A stretch of DNA of 64,000 bases from Saururus chinensis. Its lineage: Eukaryota; Streptophyta; Magnoliopsida; Piperales; Saururaceae. Numbering within the stretch: the stretch's first letter is position 1; each line of letters starts with the position of its first letter. The notes beneath the pieces were generated by a model. It searched no databases, was not told the origin of the DNA, and saw nothing but the letters and a program-made list of their open reading frames with translations. Location: NCBI GenBank assembly GCA_035235625.1, contig CP141148.1:9915001-9979000 (forward strand), written 5' to 3'. A program made the position numbers and the translations under genes. This document shows positions 22,359 through 35,600 of this stretch, one piece after another.

Positions 22359-22849
22359 TATATATATAAAAAGAGAAAAGCCCTCATGCGAGCCATCGTC
22401 CTCCTCTCCTCCTCCCCCATCACCTCCATCATCTTCTCCTAGATACGGGAGCCGCCGTCTGCTCCTTGTCATTTCCACATCCTCTCTGTTTAGTCGAACA
22501 AGGTCCCTCATCCGCTTAGATCGTGCACCAGCACGATCAAACCCAGTTCGTCTGTCGTCGCATGGTGATCAGAAAATGGCTACAAAGTGAAGATGCATGG
22601 GGGGGTTTGAGGTGTGTACTTCTTGAAATATTACTTTGTTAGAGTCCAAATATAGGTTACAAAAATATTTCTTTTTATTGAGTATATGTAATATGTGTAG
22701 TTCATGATTGTGCAATGTTTAGTTAAAAGCAGGCCAATTTGTGTTTGGTTTGATTTTCACTAATATAGTGGTACAGGTCTTGTGACTTAGCTGAGTAATG
22801 TTAGTTTGTGCTGAAAAATATATAGTTTGTGAAATGTTTAGATATATAG

Positions 22850-24250
22850 TTTGTGCTAAAAAATATATGAGAGAAAAGGGATTCAATATCTATTTTCTTT
22901 GGATCTAGTTGTTTTCTACAATTTCCCATCAAATGGGCGGTCTGATTGTATCAATTGGGTTTGTAATGTATGGTCAAATTTTGATGGTTTATGATGGATT
23001 ATTTTATTTTGGGGTTGTATAATAAACAAATTAAGGGTTAAAAGTAATGGATTATATATATTGCTTGTATGTTTAGATTAACTAATGATTTGATATGATA
23101 TTTAGCAAGGAGGAAAAAATTAGACCTAGTTTACATGGGTATAACATTGTTAACTGATACATCTTAACTATTGACTGGTAGATGGTAGGAGGTTATTATT
23201 TGGTAAAGTACATGACATGGTCATTAGATTTGAGCAAGATAGTTTAAAAATATAGATTTTCATGATGTGATCAGATATCTAGGAAGAATGGGACAATATG
23301 ACCTAATTTTTATGAGTAAACAAAGTTAACTGATACAACCTAACTGTTGACTGGTAGATGGTAGGATGCTTAACTTTGGCCTAGTATATTTTGAGGTAAT
23401 TAGATTCGAGGAAGATAGGTGTAGAAGGTAGGTTTAAATGGTGCGATCTGATATCTAGTGAGGAGACCCCTAACCTATAATATATGGTTAAAACACAGTT
23501 AACTGATCAAAATAATTGTTGACTAGTAGATGGTAGGAGGCTTTTTATTTTTCAAAGTACATTGTGTGGTAATTAAATTTGCTCAAAATAGGTTTACAAG
23601 GTAAGTTTGAATGATGTGATCTGATATATAATGAGTAATATACCATATGACCTAGTAGATGGAAGAAACAAAGTTAACTAATACATACTGACTATTTACT
23701 GATAGATGGTATGAGGCTTATATTTTTTGAAGTACATTAGGAGGTCATTAGATTTGCGATCGTTATGTTTACATATAGGTGGATAAAAAAGAGTGTTATT
23801 AAGTAAAAATGTCAACTTTATCTTGTGTATTTGGTGCTTAGTTAGTATGCTTGTAATATATTTTAATAGATGAAAAGTAAGTAAATGAATACATATGTTT
23901 TGTTGTTAGGGTAAGTAAGAAGAATATGTGTAATTAGTTTTACTCATGAGTATGATGTGATCTGATATCTAATGAGGAGGAGACCATATAACCTAGCTTA
24001 TATGGTTAAAACAAAGTTAACTCATTCATCCTAACTGTTAACTGGTAGATGGTAGGAGGCTAATATTTTTTGAAGTACCTTGGGTGGTCATTAGATTTGC
24101 ACAATTTAGGTTTACAAGGTAGGTTTCAATGAAGTGATCTAATTGAGAGCGATGACGATAAAATATAACCTAGTTTATATAGTTAGAAAATAGTTAACTG
24201 ATTTCGATTAAATGTTGACTAGTAGTTAACTTATTTCGACTAAATATAAC
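22850..24250 (+). repeat. Left subterminal tandem array of the MULE
   Basis: About six units spaced 170-330 bp share AAACAAAGTTAACTGATAC, TAGATGGTAGGAGGC and GTCATTAGATTTG words (around 23130, 23301, 23470, 23657, 23994 and 24170). The same words occur in reverse complement in the right arrays, so the arrays are inverted relative to each other. Subterminal repeats often bind transposase. Confidence 0.8.
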
Positions 24251-24510
24251 TCTTCACTTCACCGCAATACACTTATATCTTCACCTCCCCGAAGCATGTA
24301 AGGGGCAGCGGAGGAGAAGCTAGAATAGAGAACAAGTCAGTGGAGGCCAACGTTGAGGTGCCAGATAGCTTCATAGTGTATAGATTGAATATGCTAGATC
24401 AAGAGATGGGATGGATTTAGAGAACAAACATTTTGCACATAACAAAGTTTCTTCATTAGGCGGCAAGTGCAAGTATAAAACAATCATTATTATTGACTCA
24501 AACAATGAAG

Positions 24511-24571
24511 ATGTTAAATCTGAGGTGGGAAGCATAGATATGATATATGTTTCCCACCTCAGATTTAACAT
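24511..24571. repeat. Perfect 21-bp stem-loop
   Basis: ATGTTAAATCTGAGGTGGGAA at 24511-24531 is exactly complementary to 24551-24571 across a 19-base loop. Confidence 0.95.
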
Positions 24572-24943
24572 GAACTAGTTCTTACCTGCAATGCTCTGAT
24601 GATGAAACAAGAAAGGCAGCAAATTTCTTGGTGTGGAGAAGGTCGGCAAAAACTTTAACTCATCCGGCTCAACTGACAACAGGTAGTGGCTGACATAGGT
24701 AACTCTTAGGTACATTTAATCTTTCCTTTTGGAGGCACTTATAGGGTGGGTGTGCCGCATGTACAATTGTAATACAAAAAGGAATGATTGAGGTTAAGAA
24801 TCAAATTGAAGAACGTAAACACAAACTTCTTTCAATTTTGAGACAAAAAGCATTCACTGATAAGCATCAACCGATAACTACTATCGCCTAACAGACATAA
24901 CTCTCGGGTGTATTCAGATGGATACAGATAAGCAACCTTTGTT

Positions 24944-24972
24944 ATGTGTGTGTGTGGGGGGGGGGGGGGGGG
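24944..24972 (+). repeat. (TG)n followed by ~17 G homopolymer
   Basis: A short TG run passes directly into an unbroken run of about 17 G. Length may be unreliable in assembly. Confidence 0.9.
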
Positions 24973-25260
24973 AGAGTGGGATGTAAGTCGACACAAGTAT
25001 GATAGCTCTGATGCCAAGTCAAATCTCATTTTGTTAGAAGATCATTGACGTATGAATCATTGGTGAACATGGTTTACAAAGTAATAAGATGTTGTGGCAA
25101 CGAATACTTGTTGAAGATGAGTTTTACATATCCTTTGGCAATCCCCCTGGACCTACCTCCAACGGAAATACATGATACTAGGACTCCATTTTTCTTTTGC
25201 GCTATGTGAAGACCAGGCACGATGGTCTCCCATTGATAATAACCAAAGTGCGACATATAC

Positions 25261-26452
25261 ATGTGTTCTAGGAATGAGTCAAATTTTGATGTATCTGACC
25301 CAATGATTAACCAGTCGATTATGTTCAATGATGCCGAAGTCCATAATAGACTTGCGAATGAAGTGAACCCGAAGGTAGAAGTGAAAGAAGGAGTGAGGGA
25401 TGCAAAAGAACTCAATGATCATTTAGCAAGTGGGGCGGCGGATAGGGATATTTTATACAATAGCACAATGGATATGCGTGAAGCCAAAAATAAATGACTC
25501 ACTGCTTGAAGCCAGGGAATTGGCGGCAAAGAAAGTTCCTCATGTTTACTTAAATTTGTAATCCAATTTGATGAAGAACTAGTAGATGTCTCCATTGCAA
25601 GGGTTAAAGTGGATAAGGTGAATATCTCAAAAATTGAGGAAATTGTGGCTAACTCAAATGAGGGTAATGATGCCGAAAGAGCTAATGATGAAGAAAGTGG
25701 GCCGAACACAATGTATAACATTGATGTAGAAGATATCATCTATGATGGATGACAATAGCATCATGAGGAAGACATTAAATGGGATAAATTTAAATTAAAT
25801 GATTATAATGAGGATGTCTACATTGTAGGAGGAGATGATGACATTTGGTATGAAAATCGTCAAAATACAATTGTCGTAAGTACGGAAGGTGGAAGAGGCC
25901 CGCCTCTGAACTTAAATAAAGTGACGAACATTGACATGGTTGAAAGAAAGTGGTAAGAAATATTAAATCATTATTATTATCTATTTGTTTCCTAATTTAT
26001 TAACGTGTAGTAAATTTGTAGTAGTGTTAAATGAAAGCACGATGAAGTTCCAACAAGAGCAAATGGAACGTTATCACTCATAAATGCCGAAGATGGTGGT
26101 GGGAGGTAAAAAACACCATCATCAAATAGTATTTTTGAGAAAACTTTAGCACCAGAACAACTTCAAATGTCATATATCATATCTTATATAATTAGTTAAC
26201 TGATTATACTTAACTTATAACTGTTTGTCTCATTCTAATACCGATATAAATATAATCATTCAGCAAATTAGATGTGGTGTGTGAATGAAGATCACAACAT
26301 GGCTGTGAAGTTTGATTTGTATAACTAAGGAAAATATCCGAAGGTAATTCTACTTAGTCAAGAGTTTATTGATAAAGACTCTCTGAAACTATATGTACAC
26401 AAATATACTATGCACAACAACTATGATACTTATAAAATATCGTAAGTACAAA
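25261..26452 (+). pseudogene. MuDR-type transposase N-terminal remnant
   Basis: The most diagnostic part is 26335-26452, reading SQEFIDKDSLKLYVHKYTMH followed by NNYDTYKIS. It matches the plant MuDR N-terminal domain (F-x-D/S-x-E-x-L/F-K-x-A-V-x-x-Y-A-I pattern). It ends at a GTAAGT donor-like site. Upstream, open acidic stretches at 25261-25497 and 25750-25955 resemble the variable acidic region before that domain, but the link is weaker. Stops lie at 25495 and 25750 and between pieces. The MULE DDE catalytic core and the SWIM zinc finger were not found downstream. Confidence 0.6.
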
Positions 26453-26462
26453 CAATATAATC

Positions 26463-26490
26463 ATTATCGCAATACTTGTATTGCGATAAT
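26463..26490. repeat. 28-bp near-perfect palindrome
   Basis: ATTATCGCAATAC and GTATTGCGATAAT are exact complements separated by TT. Confidence 0.95.
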
Positions 26491-27930
26491 TTGAGAGAAC
26501 CCGGTGGGGGGCCCTACTCGTCATCTATCCACAGGTACACCCCCTCTTTCTCCTGGCCCACCTCCATCACCAACTCATGCTAATCAAAAATTGTCAACAT
26601 TTATACAAGTTTCACATCTAATTAATAAGGTGGGTGGCAAAGAAATGAAGAAAAAGTGTCAGACATGTCTAATCTAATCGAAAATCAACCTTCTAACTCC
26701 AAAAGGAGAGAGACTTACTAAAATAAAATAAGTGGTTGAGCTCAATGCATGTACACTAGAGGACAAATTGTGCAAGTAAAACGACCTTAGTGGGCAAAGT
26801 ATTACCATTGTAATATGCTAGACCTTTATTTTGGAATCCTTTATATTAGATTAGAGCATAATATTTTGGCAAATCAAATAAAAATTTCAGGTACACAAAC
26901 ATCAATTCTCAACATCTTGTTGTCTAAGTTGTTATCTTTTGACATATTGTTTTCGAATATATAAAATAATGTACACAGAGGAAGAATATAATAGAAAATG
27001 TTGTGTAATTATGTAATCAAGCAGAACATACTTCTGATATAAATAAACTTAACATCCTTATGCAAATGGATGGTTTAACCACAATTAACAAAATCATTTA
27101 CCATATTCAAGGATGTGAATTTTTATGTGAAGCTAGGTATAAAATGAATTTTGAGCTCTTGTAATGGACTTGATGTGGCGGTGTATGTGCGTTCAAAGTT
27201 GCTCATATCTGTGATGCTCTTCAGTGATATGTCTTGAAGATGTCAGTGATGAGTTTATATTGTTTATGTAATATTCTTTGTATAATGTAGCTATAGGAGG
27301 CTTTCAAATTTCTGATGTCCAATTACAATTTTTAATTCTTTCATTAAGCTATACTTCAAATATAAGTTATTAATAACAATTTCGTTATTTTTCCCGAATC
27401 AAAGTGCTTTAAGGTTTACAAGTTGTAAAGAATAAGTCAATCAAGGCATGCCTGAATTAAGTTCCTTCGCTAAGGGATTTCATGGGTTAATCAAATGTTA
27501 TCTAAAAGCATTGATTTTTATCAATAACAAATCTTTAACTGCTTAGTGTACTTCATTCCTGCACATGTTAAAATTCATCCAAATTTAACCAATGCGGAAC
27601 AATATCTCAATCCTATCATACCATCAAATATAAAAATAACTCATGGTCATTATCATCTACAATTTCGGTCCATATAAGAATAACTTTATTCAAATAATAT
27701 TGATATCTCATTATTCAACATCAGCCAAAAATTAATAGAAACTATTAAATTATATTAGTCAAGTACCAACACAAATAACTTCAAGATTCAATCAACATTA
27801 AATAAACTGATATGCCTCTATAAATTATTCTTATAAACCAACAGTCAAACACACCGAATCACATAGTTAAGGATAAACACCATCAAGTTAAGCCACATCT
27901 ACGGATTAAAAAAATGGTCATTATATAAAA
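26491..27930. other. Interior of MULE, nothing recognised
   Basis: AT-rich sequence where the transposase core would be expected. No MULE catalytic motif could be read in any frame. Confidence 0.45.
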
Positions 27931-27935
27931 TTTTG

Positions 27936-30900
27936 CAGAATTTAGTATGCAACCCTATGCCTCATGATGTGCACGTCCTCACCGATAAAGCTAAATTGGT
28001 ACCTATGCGACAAGTACTACATATAATACATACACAAACACCACAATCATTGTTATTGAATTGTTGTGAGTGTCCGGTTATCTCTCTCACCGGGAAGCAA
28101 AAGGTAGCAGCTGCTTCATATCCCAATTTTAACAAAACTATTGGCAAAACATGTCTGAGTATCGTCAATTTCTTGCACTACTGCTTTATCTAAACGCCAA
28201 AGTAATATAGGTCCATTATATATAAGACATTCTTCCTCAAGTCAAGAATAATGAGAGTTCAATGGTTACCATTTACATAGAGAGGGAAGTGGTGAACCTC
28301 ATATTCCTAAAAGTCTTTTTCATTCACCTTCAACAACTTCAACATGTTGGTCGAAACTTCTAGCCATGCTTCTATAACGACGGCCCTAGGGACAGTTATA
28401 TCTTTTTCCGTCATCAATGCATAAAGGCTGAGGAGGGTAAATGTATTCATCCTCATAAGCTCCAGTTAAATTAGAAACAGTCATCATTCAAGTAGTTGGC
28501 AGTTGTCAGTTAAATATTAAATTAAAAACAAATGAAGCTCTTATTAGTTGGGTTCCCAAGTGCCATCTTCCACAAAGCTAGCACATACGCATCAATATGA
28601 TATATCAAAAGAATCAAACATCAAATGAGTATCATATATATCTATAAAAATCAGAATAACTATTATTTTGTATAACACAACCAACTACTACTAATACAAC
28701 TTAAATTTGCACATACATTATCTCAAAGCCACCTATTCTGCTGCATAATAGACCGTATAAACTCAGATGTTAGTTGGATTCTACCAATTACCAACCGGCT
28801 GATCAATTATGAATGCTACAAATGTCAACACATTTATGTAAATAAAAAATAAAATTCATCAATATAAAATAAAATTTGTATCAAACCTAATACTGTATTA
28901 TGAACTCACTTACATTTCTAACTCTTCCTAAGGCTATTTCGAAGGGTTTTATCTTCTTCTGGTGTTAGGGTATATAGTTTAAGACATGCCAACTCTAGCA
29001 AAGTTATCTCTGAGAAAGCAATGAGTCCACATATCTTGCTTTCGTGGACTTCTTGCCTTCCTAGAGTTTGTCCCCTAGGTGGGTTTGCAATAATTAAATC
29101 ACCTTCATCTTCAATTTAATCCAGTAAATAATTCACCAATTCAATGTTAGCCAGCTCATCTTTTTCTCCCTTACAGTGAACATTGTCGACGTTTAAAAGC
29201 TCGCCAGCAGTCTCATCCTCTTTAACATCACTTAGGCCCCTCACCAACCTCCTCTTGCTTCTCCTTACAACCGTATAAAGGGTCCTTACATATTTGCTAG
29301 CAGTCCTCTTCTTACTATGGACATCAGGGGGCACAACCTCTTTGACTTTTGAGTCATCACTCCCAATATCGACCCCTACCTCCCCAACAGACACTAAATG
29401 CACCATCAAATGAGACAACTTCATCTATGACAATTTTCTTTGAAGACATGCACGTATGAGCAGAACTGCAAATCATAATATAAAAATATTAGGACAATGT
29501 GCTGCAATTAAGAAAGAAAAGTACAACATTGAAGCAAGAAAATCATGTCTTTCATATTAAAAAAAGTTTATATTCACTAACCTATGGAAAAGAAGATTCA
29601 TTAATAGGGTTTTCATGCGCTTCATCTTCATGAACAAAATCATCCTCAACATCTTTCCCTTCTTGGTCAATGTTAAATATTATAAACCATAGTATGATTA
29701 TCGTAGAAATAAAAGAATAATAAAACTTAACACTAATAAAAATTTATAATAATTAACATAATATAATTAACCTCAAATGGGTCTGATGACCTCCCATCAT
29801 GGAAGGCCATATCGATATGCATGAGTATCGATGATCATGAATACGGGTACTCGTCGATGATACGCTTAGTACGCTCCGAAATGGGTATAAACTCTTTTAT
29901 AAACATAAACAAATATTATAACTAATAATATATTATTATAATACTTTTTTTAGAGTATAATAAGACCATATAATATTGTATCAACTAATACGGGTATTCT
30001 AAAATTAGTTCATTCAAAACCATATATTATTATGCTCTCCATCCCATATCAATATTAGTCATTCTTTCCCATATTAAATGCTTTAAAATTATTTTATTTT
30101 AAAAATAAATAATATTTTTAATATTAGTTTAAATTACATGTTTAAATAAATGTATATTTGTAGAGCACTATATGTAAAAAAAATTATGTAAATTGTATGA
30201 ACCTACCTGTATTAATCTCATATAATTTTAAAAATATTATTTTTAATATAACTAAAACTTAAATTTTTAAGGAAGTTGGGTTTGAATTGTATTTTTATTT
30301 TTAAGAAAAAAATATTTTCAAAACAAAATTAATTTTTTTAATTAAAAAATAATTTTAAAATATAATATCGATATGTATCAGCCGTATCGCCCCCCGTTCT
30401 GTATCAAGAAATGGTGTGGGGGGCGTATCACCCCCCGTACTGTATCGATATCGACCCATACATATACGTATCAACCGATACGGACCCGTATCGGTCGATA
30501 CATCCTTCCATGTCTCTCATTCATTGATAACAAAGTTGAAACGTCTTGAAACAATTGTCTACCTTAGCCTCCAACCGGTCGAATGTCATCCTATTTTAGC
30601 TAAATGAGGTCAATTGTGCCAACAAGCTTAACTAATGTATCCTTTATCCAGTCCAATTTGTTATGCACAATGTCCCCCTATAGCATGTAGTTATCCACTT
30701 CCCTCTTACCGTACCTCATCAACAAAAGAAATAATTGTTTCATGAGCTCTCTAAGGCTCCTCCTCCGTATCTACTTCTATGTGTTTCTCTGCCCCTTATA
30801 GGGCACCACCAACAGGAACCTCAAATTTATCAAAAATTATCAAATCCCCCTTTAAAAAATTCTTCAGCACTTTAGCTAATTTGACAATCTCATCATCAGG

Positions 30901-31760
30901 CTCAGCTTCGGTAAACTCAAAGCGCCTATGCACCAACACATTATAAGTCATAGTAAGACAACAAATGACAATATATTATCTTCTCACCTCCAAAAATTAC
31001 TTTGTTAATTTCATCATAACTGAGCTTCTTATAGTTAGCACAATTTAGCAATTTAAGACAAACATCATGTACGCGTCTCGCACATAAGTCCCTAAGAAGA
31101 TAAATCATTTCCATTGCCCAAACCTGTATATTCAAACCATAGCCATAAATGTCATAATCTCATATGCAACACATTACATTAAAACCTCAATCAAACTACC
31201 TAAGCAACATACCAACAGTGTCGGTACAAATCTGTGCACAATGTAAGTAGTTTTAATTAGGGTTTTTCTTACTTCCTCCAAGCCATCGAGGGTGTCCCAA
31301 TATTCAATGTTACCCCATTAATATGAATCGAACTCCTCCACATCATCAGCCAACAAAAAAAACCTATACTCAGACCAGTTACTTTGGCAAATTCAGTGGG
31401 TGATAACTTCATCGAATGGGCTTCCATCACTTGAAACCTACTCTCCCTAATGTATTTTTATTATGTGGTGCAAAGCTTAAAAGGTTATTTGCCAAAATAT
31501 GATCCTTCAAAGAGTGTTGCCTATCATTTACGCTTATTAAAATGTTCTTTCAACCTCCTTATGTAAGCATAAGTTAATTTGGGTTGAAGGTCGCCCCTAC
31601 GGGCTCTACCCTTATCACCTTCCACTAGGTTGAAGATCACTAAGGGATTACTTCGTATCTTCACTTTGCAATGTTTGACAATTTCATTTTGCAAATGTGT
31701 TATACTTTTTAATAATCTATGCAAATATATTTTAATATACATAACATACACATGTTCATA
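27936..31760 (-). pseudogene. DUF1985-Ulp1 (C48 cysteine protease) gene remnant of the MULE
   Basis: In minus orientation, 31750-31560 reads KGRARRGDLQPKLTYAYIRR. About 31355-31272 reads FLLADDVEEFDSY-stop-WGN, matching DUF1985 (Y-P-W-G motif). About 31128-31070 reads VWAMEMIYLLRDLCARRV, the family's QVWAYEAIP-like segment. A lysine/arginine-rich linker lies at 29424-29116. The Ulp1 catalytic domain is at 28280-27960. The catalytic His (HW motif) is followed by TGA at 28259-28264, the Asp lies in YIMDL, and QQFNNNDCGVCVC holds the Gln and Cys. Ulp1 proteases process SUMO. Several stops, frame changes and an inserted repeat (29801-30509) make this copy non-functional. Confidence 0.8.
29801..30509. 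mobile_element. Inverted-repeat element with TATCGATA-rich ends
   Basis: The left end starts GGAAGGCCATATCGATATG. The right end is its diverged complement, finishing CGATACATCCTTCC, with many TATCGATA/CCGATACGG palindromic words and a GCCCCCCGT...GGGGGGC hairpin near 30390-30430. The middle is AT-rich with no protein. It sits inside the Ulp1 gene remnant. The superfamily and target duplication are not resolved. Confidence 0.6.
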
Positions 31761-31859
31761 CCAATCAGATGAGGTATTTTCACATCAAGCTAAACATGGT
31801 CATAATTTGGCATATAACCCACAAGTACCACATACATATAAGCTAATATTTATGTAAAC

Positions 31860-32636
31860 ATCTCCTAGTTTGCATTATATAAACAAAATTTGTAGTATAT
31901 CAAACGCATGTACACTGAGCAATAAACACACAATATAAATTTAACAATATAACCAACATACACTCTCAAAAAAATCCTTATTTACCCTTATGTAAACCTT
32001 ACTTAATCAAATTAACTTACCTCACAATGTAATATTAGTAAAACAAATATCAAGTCTAATGCCCTATCAGTTAACTTTGTAAAAACCTTATATCATATGC
32101 TACAAAGTAATCTACTATCAGTTCATCTACCCATATATAAACATAACTATATCAAGTCTAATACTGACACAATGTACTTTATACAAAAATAAAAAATAAA
32201 AACCTAAAATATAACAGTCAACAATTAGGCCCTATTAGTGAACTTTGTTTTAAGCATATATACTTAAATAGTCTACCCTCGTTTTTCATCATTTCACATA
32301 TTACATAAAATGGTCAAAAAAGACACTAATGAAAAATAATTTCAAAACTTAGCCTACGAACTACATTTCGACTCTCAAATAATTTTGGCTCATGATTTTG
32401 CATTCTTTAAAAGTCATTAATGTAAACTAAGCCCCAAACACAAAATAAATATTTTACAAAATTATTACCCCCATACTCCTATTAATCTACCTTTATGTAG
32501 ACCTAACTATATTAAGGCCAATGCAGGCACAATGTACTTTAAAAAAAATAAAAACCTAAAATATAATTATCAACACTTAACCCTATCAATTAACTTTGTT
32601 TTAAGTATATATACTCCTTAGACTATGCGCGTTTAG
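31860..32636 (-). repeat. Right subterminal array of the MULE, first part
   Basis: Diverged units of about 200-360 bp carry CCCTATNAGTTAACTTTGTTTTAA, CACAATGTACTTT and CTAAGCCCCAAACACA. These are complements of words in the left array. The array is cut at about 32633 by the gypsy/Harbinger cluster and resumes at 42081. Confidence 0.8.
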
Positions 32637-35600
32637 GGTTTGCTTAAGCGTCAAAAGGTGGCCATTCTAATTGATAGCAAAAACACACATAACTTCATTA
32701 ATGACCGGGAGGCATAGCGGCTTGATTGTTGTATTTCTGATTCTTCGCCTTTTGATGTGTTGATTGGGGATGGTAAACACCTCCACAACAAGGGCATTTG
32801 TTTACGAGCTAAGTTATATATCCAAGGGCACCTCTTTGTTATGGACCTCTATTTCTTACCGACTAAAGGGGCCGATATCGTGTTGGGAGTCCAGTGGCTT
32901 CAAGAATTGGGTGATGTAACTTGGAATTTTTGCCAGATGCTTATGGACTTTGCATACTCAGGGCAGCAAGTCCGTCTTCAGGGCTCTCCGCCCTACACAC
33001 TCCACTCTGCACAGGATATACGCTCCTTTCGTTATGCTCATCAAGGTTTTCTACTACAACTTGTATACCAGAATGAAGGCTCGGGATCTAACTTACCATC
33101 TGATATGGCTGACTTGTTGGCAACTTATTCTTTTCTCTTTCAGGAGTCTACAGGATTGCCCCCGGCTCAATCTCATGATCATCACATCCCTATTATGTTC
33201 GGCTCCTCCCCTGCTAATGTCTGCCACTATAGGTATTCCCAAATTAAAAAAAATGAGATTGAAAAATTGGTTTATGAGATGCTCTCTACTAGTATTGTAC
33301 GCCCCAACACTAGTTCTTATTCCTCTCCAGTATTGTTGGTTCGCAAGAAGGATGGTTCGTGGCGGTTTTGTGTTAATTATTGGGCTCTCAATGCTTTTAC
33401 CCTTAAGGATAAATTTCCAATTCCCATTATTGAGAAACTACTTGATGAGTTGGGGTATGCTAAGTTCTTGAAACTTGACCTACGTTCTGGTTATTATTAG
33501 ATCAGAATGCACATAGCCGACATTCACAAAACCACTTTCCGAACACATGATGGCCACTTTGAATTCCTGGTGATGTCATTCGGATTGACAAATGCTCCTT
33601 CGACTTTCCAGAGCTTAATGAACGAGGTATTTCGGCCCCATCTTCACCGTTTCGTCCTTGTATTTTTTGATAACATCCTGGTCTATAGTCCGACATGGGA
33701 GGATCACTTGGTTCACCTTCACAGCGTGTTTGACATTTTGGCCCAGCATTCTTTCTTAAGCGCTCCAAGTGTATTTTTGGCAGTTCTCAGGTTGAGTATC
33801 TCGGGCATATCATCATGGGTGGCAATGTTTTGACTAACCCGTCGAAGGTAGAGGCTATGCTAGCTTGGCCCACACCCTCCTCTCCTAAGTCCTTACGGGG
33901 CTTCCTTGGACTTACAGGCTATTATCGACGGTTTGTGTCGCAGTATGGGTCTATTGCAGCTCCATTGACGGCTCTACTCGAAAAGGGGTCCTTCCAGTGG
34001 TCCCAAGCAGCTCAGGAAGCCTTTGATCTTCCTAAGTCAGCTATGTCCTCTGCTCCAGTGTTAGCATTACCAAATTTTTCTCAGACCTTTATTGTTGAGA
34101 CAGATGCTTCAGAGACCGGGTTAGGAGCTGTTTTAATTCAGGCTAGCTACTCCATTTCTTTCTTTCGTAAGGCTCTCTCGGGTTGGTCTCTTTCTCTCTC
34201 TGCTTACGAAAGAGATATGCTTGCTATAGTGCACATCGTGACGAAATGGCACCCGTACTTATTGGGCCACCATTTTATTATCTGGATTGATCATCAACCT
34301 CTCAAGTATTTATTGGAGCAGCGAATTTCTACCCCTGCACAGCAGCACTGGATTTCTAAATTACTAGGGTATGACTATGCCATTGTGTACAAGAAGGGCT
34401 CTAAAAACATGGTCACTGATGCTTTATCACAACAGTTTGCCTCTATCCAGGCCTTGCCTATATCAGGTCCTTTTCCATTTCTTCAGGATTTACAACAGGC
34501 TTATCATACTGATCCGGACACATCTACATTATTAACGCGCCTCCAGGCTGATCCTTTGAGCTCACCCTCTTTTATTTTACAGGGCGATCTTTTATATTGG
34601 AAGGGTCGTCTCTGGGTTCCCTCCATCCCGACCTTGCGTACTAAAATCATATCCCACTTTCATGACACTCCTATGGCTGGATATGAGAGCATTTTTCGTA
34701 CATATAAACGGCTGAGTCAGAGCTTTCTATGGCGTGGCATCTGTAAGGATGTTCATCACTATGTGGTTGCTTGTCCTACTTGCCAGTGGGTGAAGGCTTC
34801 TACAACGGCGCCTGCGGATTACTTCAGCCCCTCCCTATTCCAGAGCGAATTTGGGAGGATATGTCAATGGATTTTATTGAAGCTTTACCCCCGGTTCTAG
34901 GTAAGTCAGTGATTCTGGTCATGGAAGATCGACTCTCTAAATATACTCACTTTAGCCCCTAAGGTCATCCTTTTATTGCTAAGGAGGTGGCTAAGTTGTA
35001 TCTTCGTGATGTTGCTAAGCTTCATGGGATGCCCCGTACTATTGTTTCAGACAGAGACCGGGTGTTCATTTCTCACTTTTGGCGCAAGTTCTTTGCTTTG
35101 CAGGGTACATACCTCAAGAAGAGTTCAGCTTACCATTCTCAGACGAATAGTCAAACAGAGGTTGTAAACCATTGTTTAGAGCAGTATTTACGTTGTTTTG
35201 TGGCTGACAATCCTTGACGTTGACTTCATTTCCTGCCTTGGGCTGATTACTCCTATAATACTACCTACCATACAGCCGTTGGTTCTACCCCTTTTCAGAT
35301 TGTTTACAAGCGGCCTCCACCCACTATACTAGCTTATGTGCCTCATCGAACAACAGTCGATGAAGTTGACCTTATGTTGCAGGATTGGGATGTACTCTTA
35401 CGCCAGCTCAAATTAAATTTGTCCAAGGCTCAAAACCGCATGAAACAGGTGTATCATCAGCACCGCACTAATCGAGAGTTTCAGATGGGCAACTTAGTGC
35501 TTGTTAGCTTCTCTCCGCACCAGCAGTTTTCACTTTATGCTCCTCCCAGCTCGAAGCTGACTCACCAGTTTCATGGCCTGTATCCCATTCTCCAACATAT

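Larger units (their letters stand above)
24251..25260. other. Interior of MULE, no gene recognised
   Basis: Holds a perfect stem-loop (24511-24571) and a TG/poly-G run (24944-24972). No protein motif was recognised; it may be degraded 5' part of the transposase gene. Confidence 0.4.

Noticed and set aside
24944-24972. G homopolymer as a functional quadruplex
   Set aside because: It follows a TG microsatellite and is most simply slippage or assembly uncertainty.
32631-32645. TTA plus GGGTTTGCTT as the missing left Harbinger terminus
   Set aside because: The similarity to GGGTTCATTT is short, gypsy protease coding starts at once, and the array is about 90 bp out of register.
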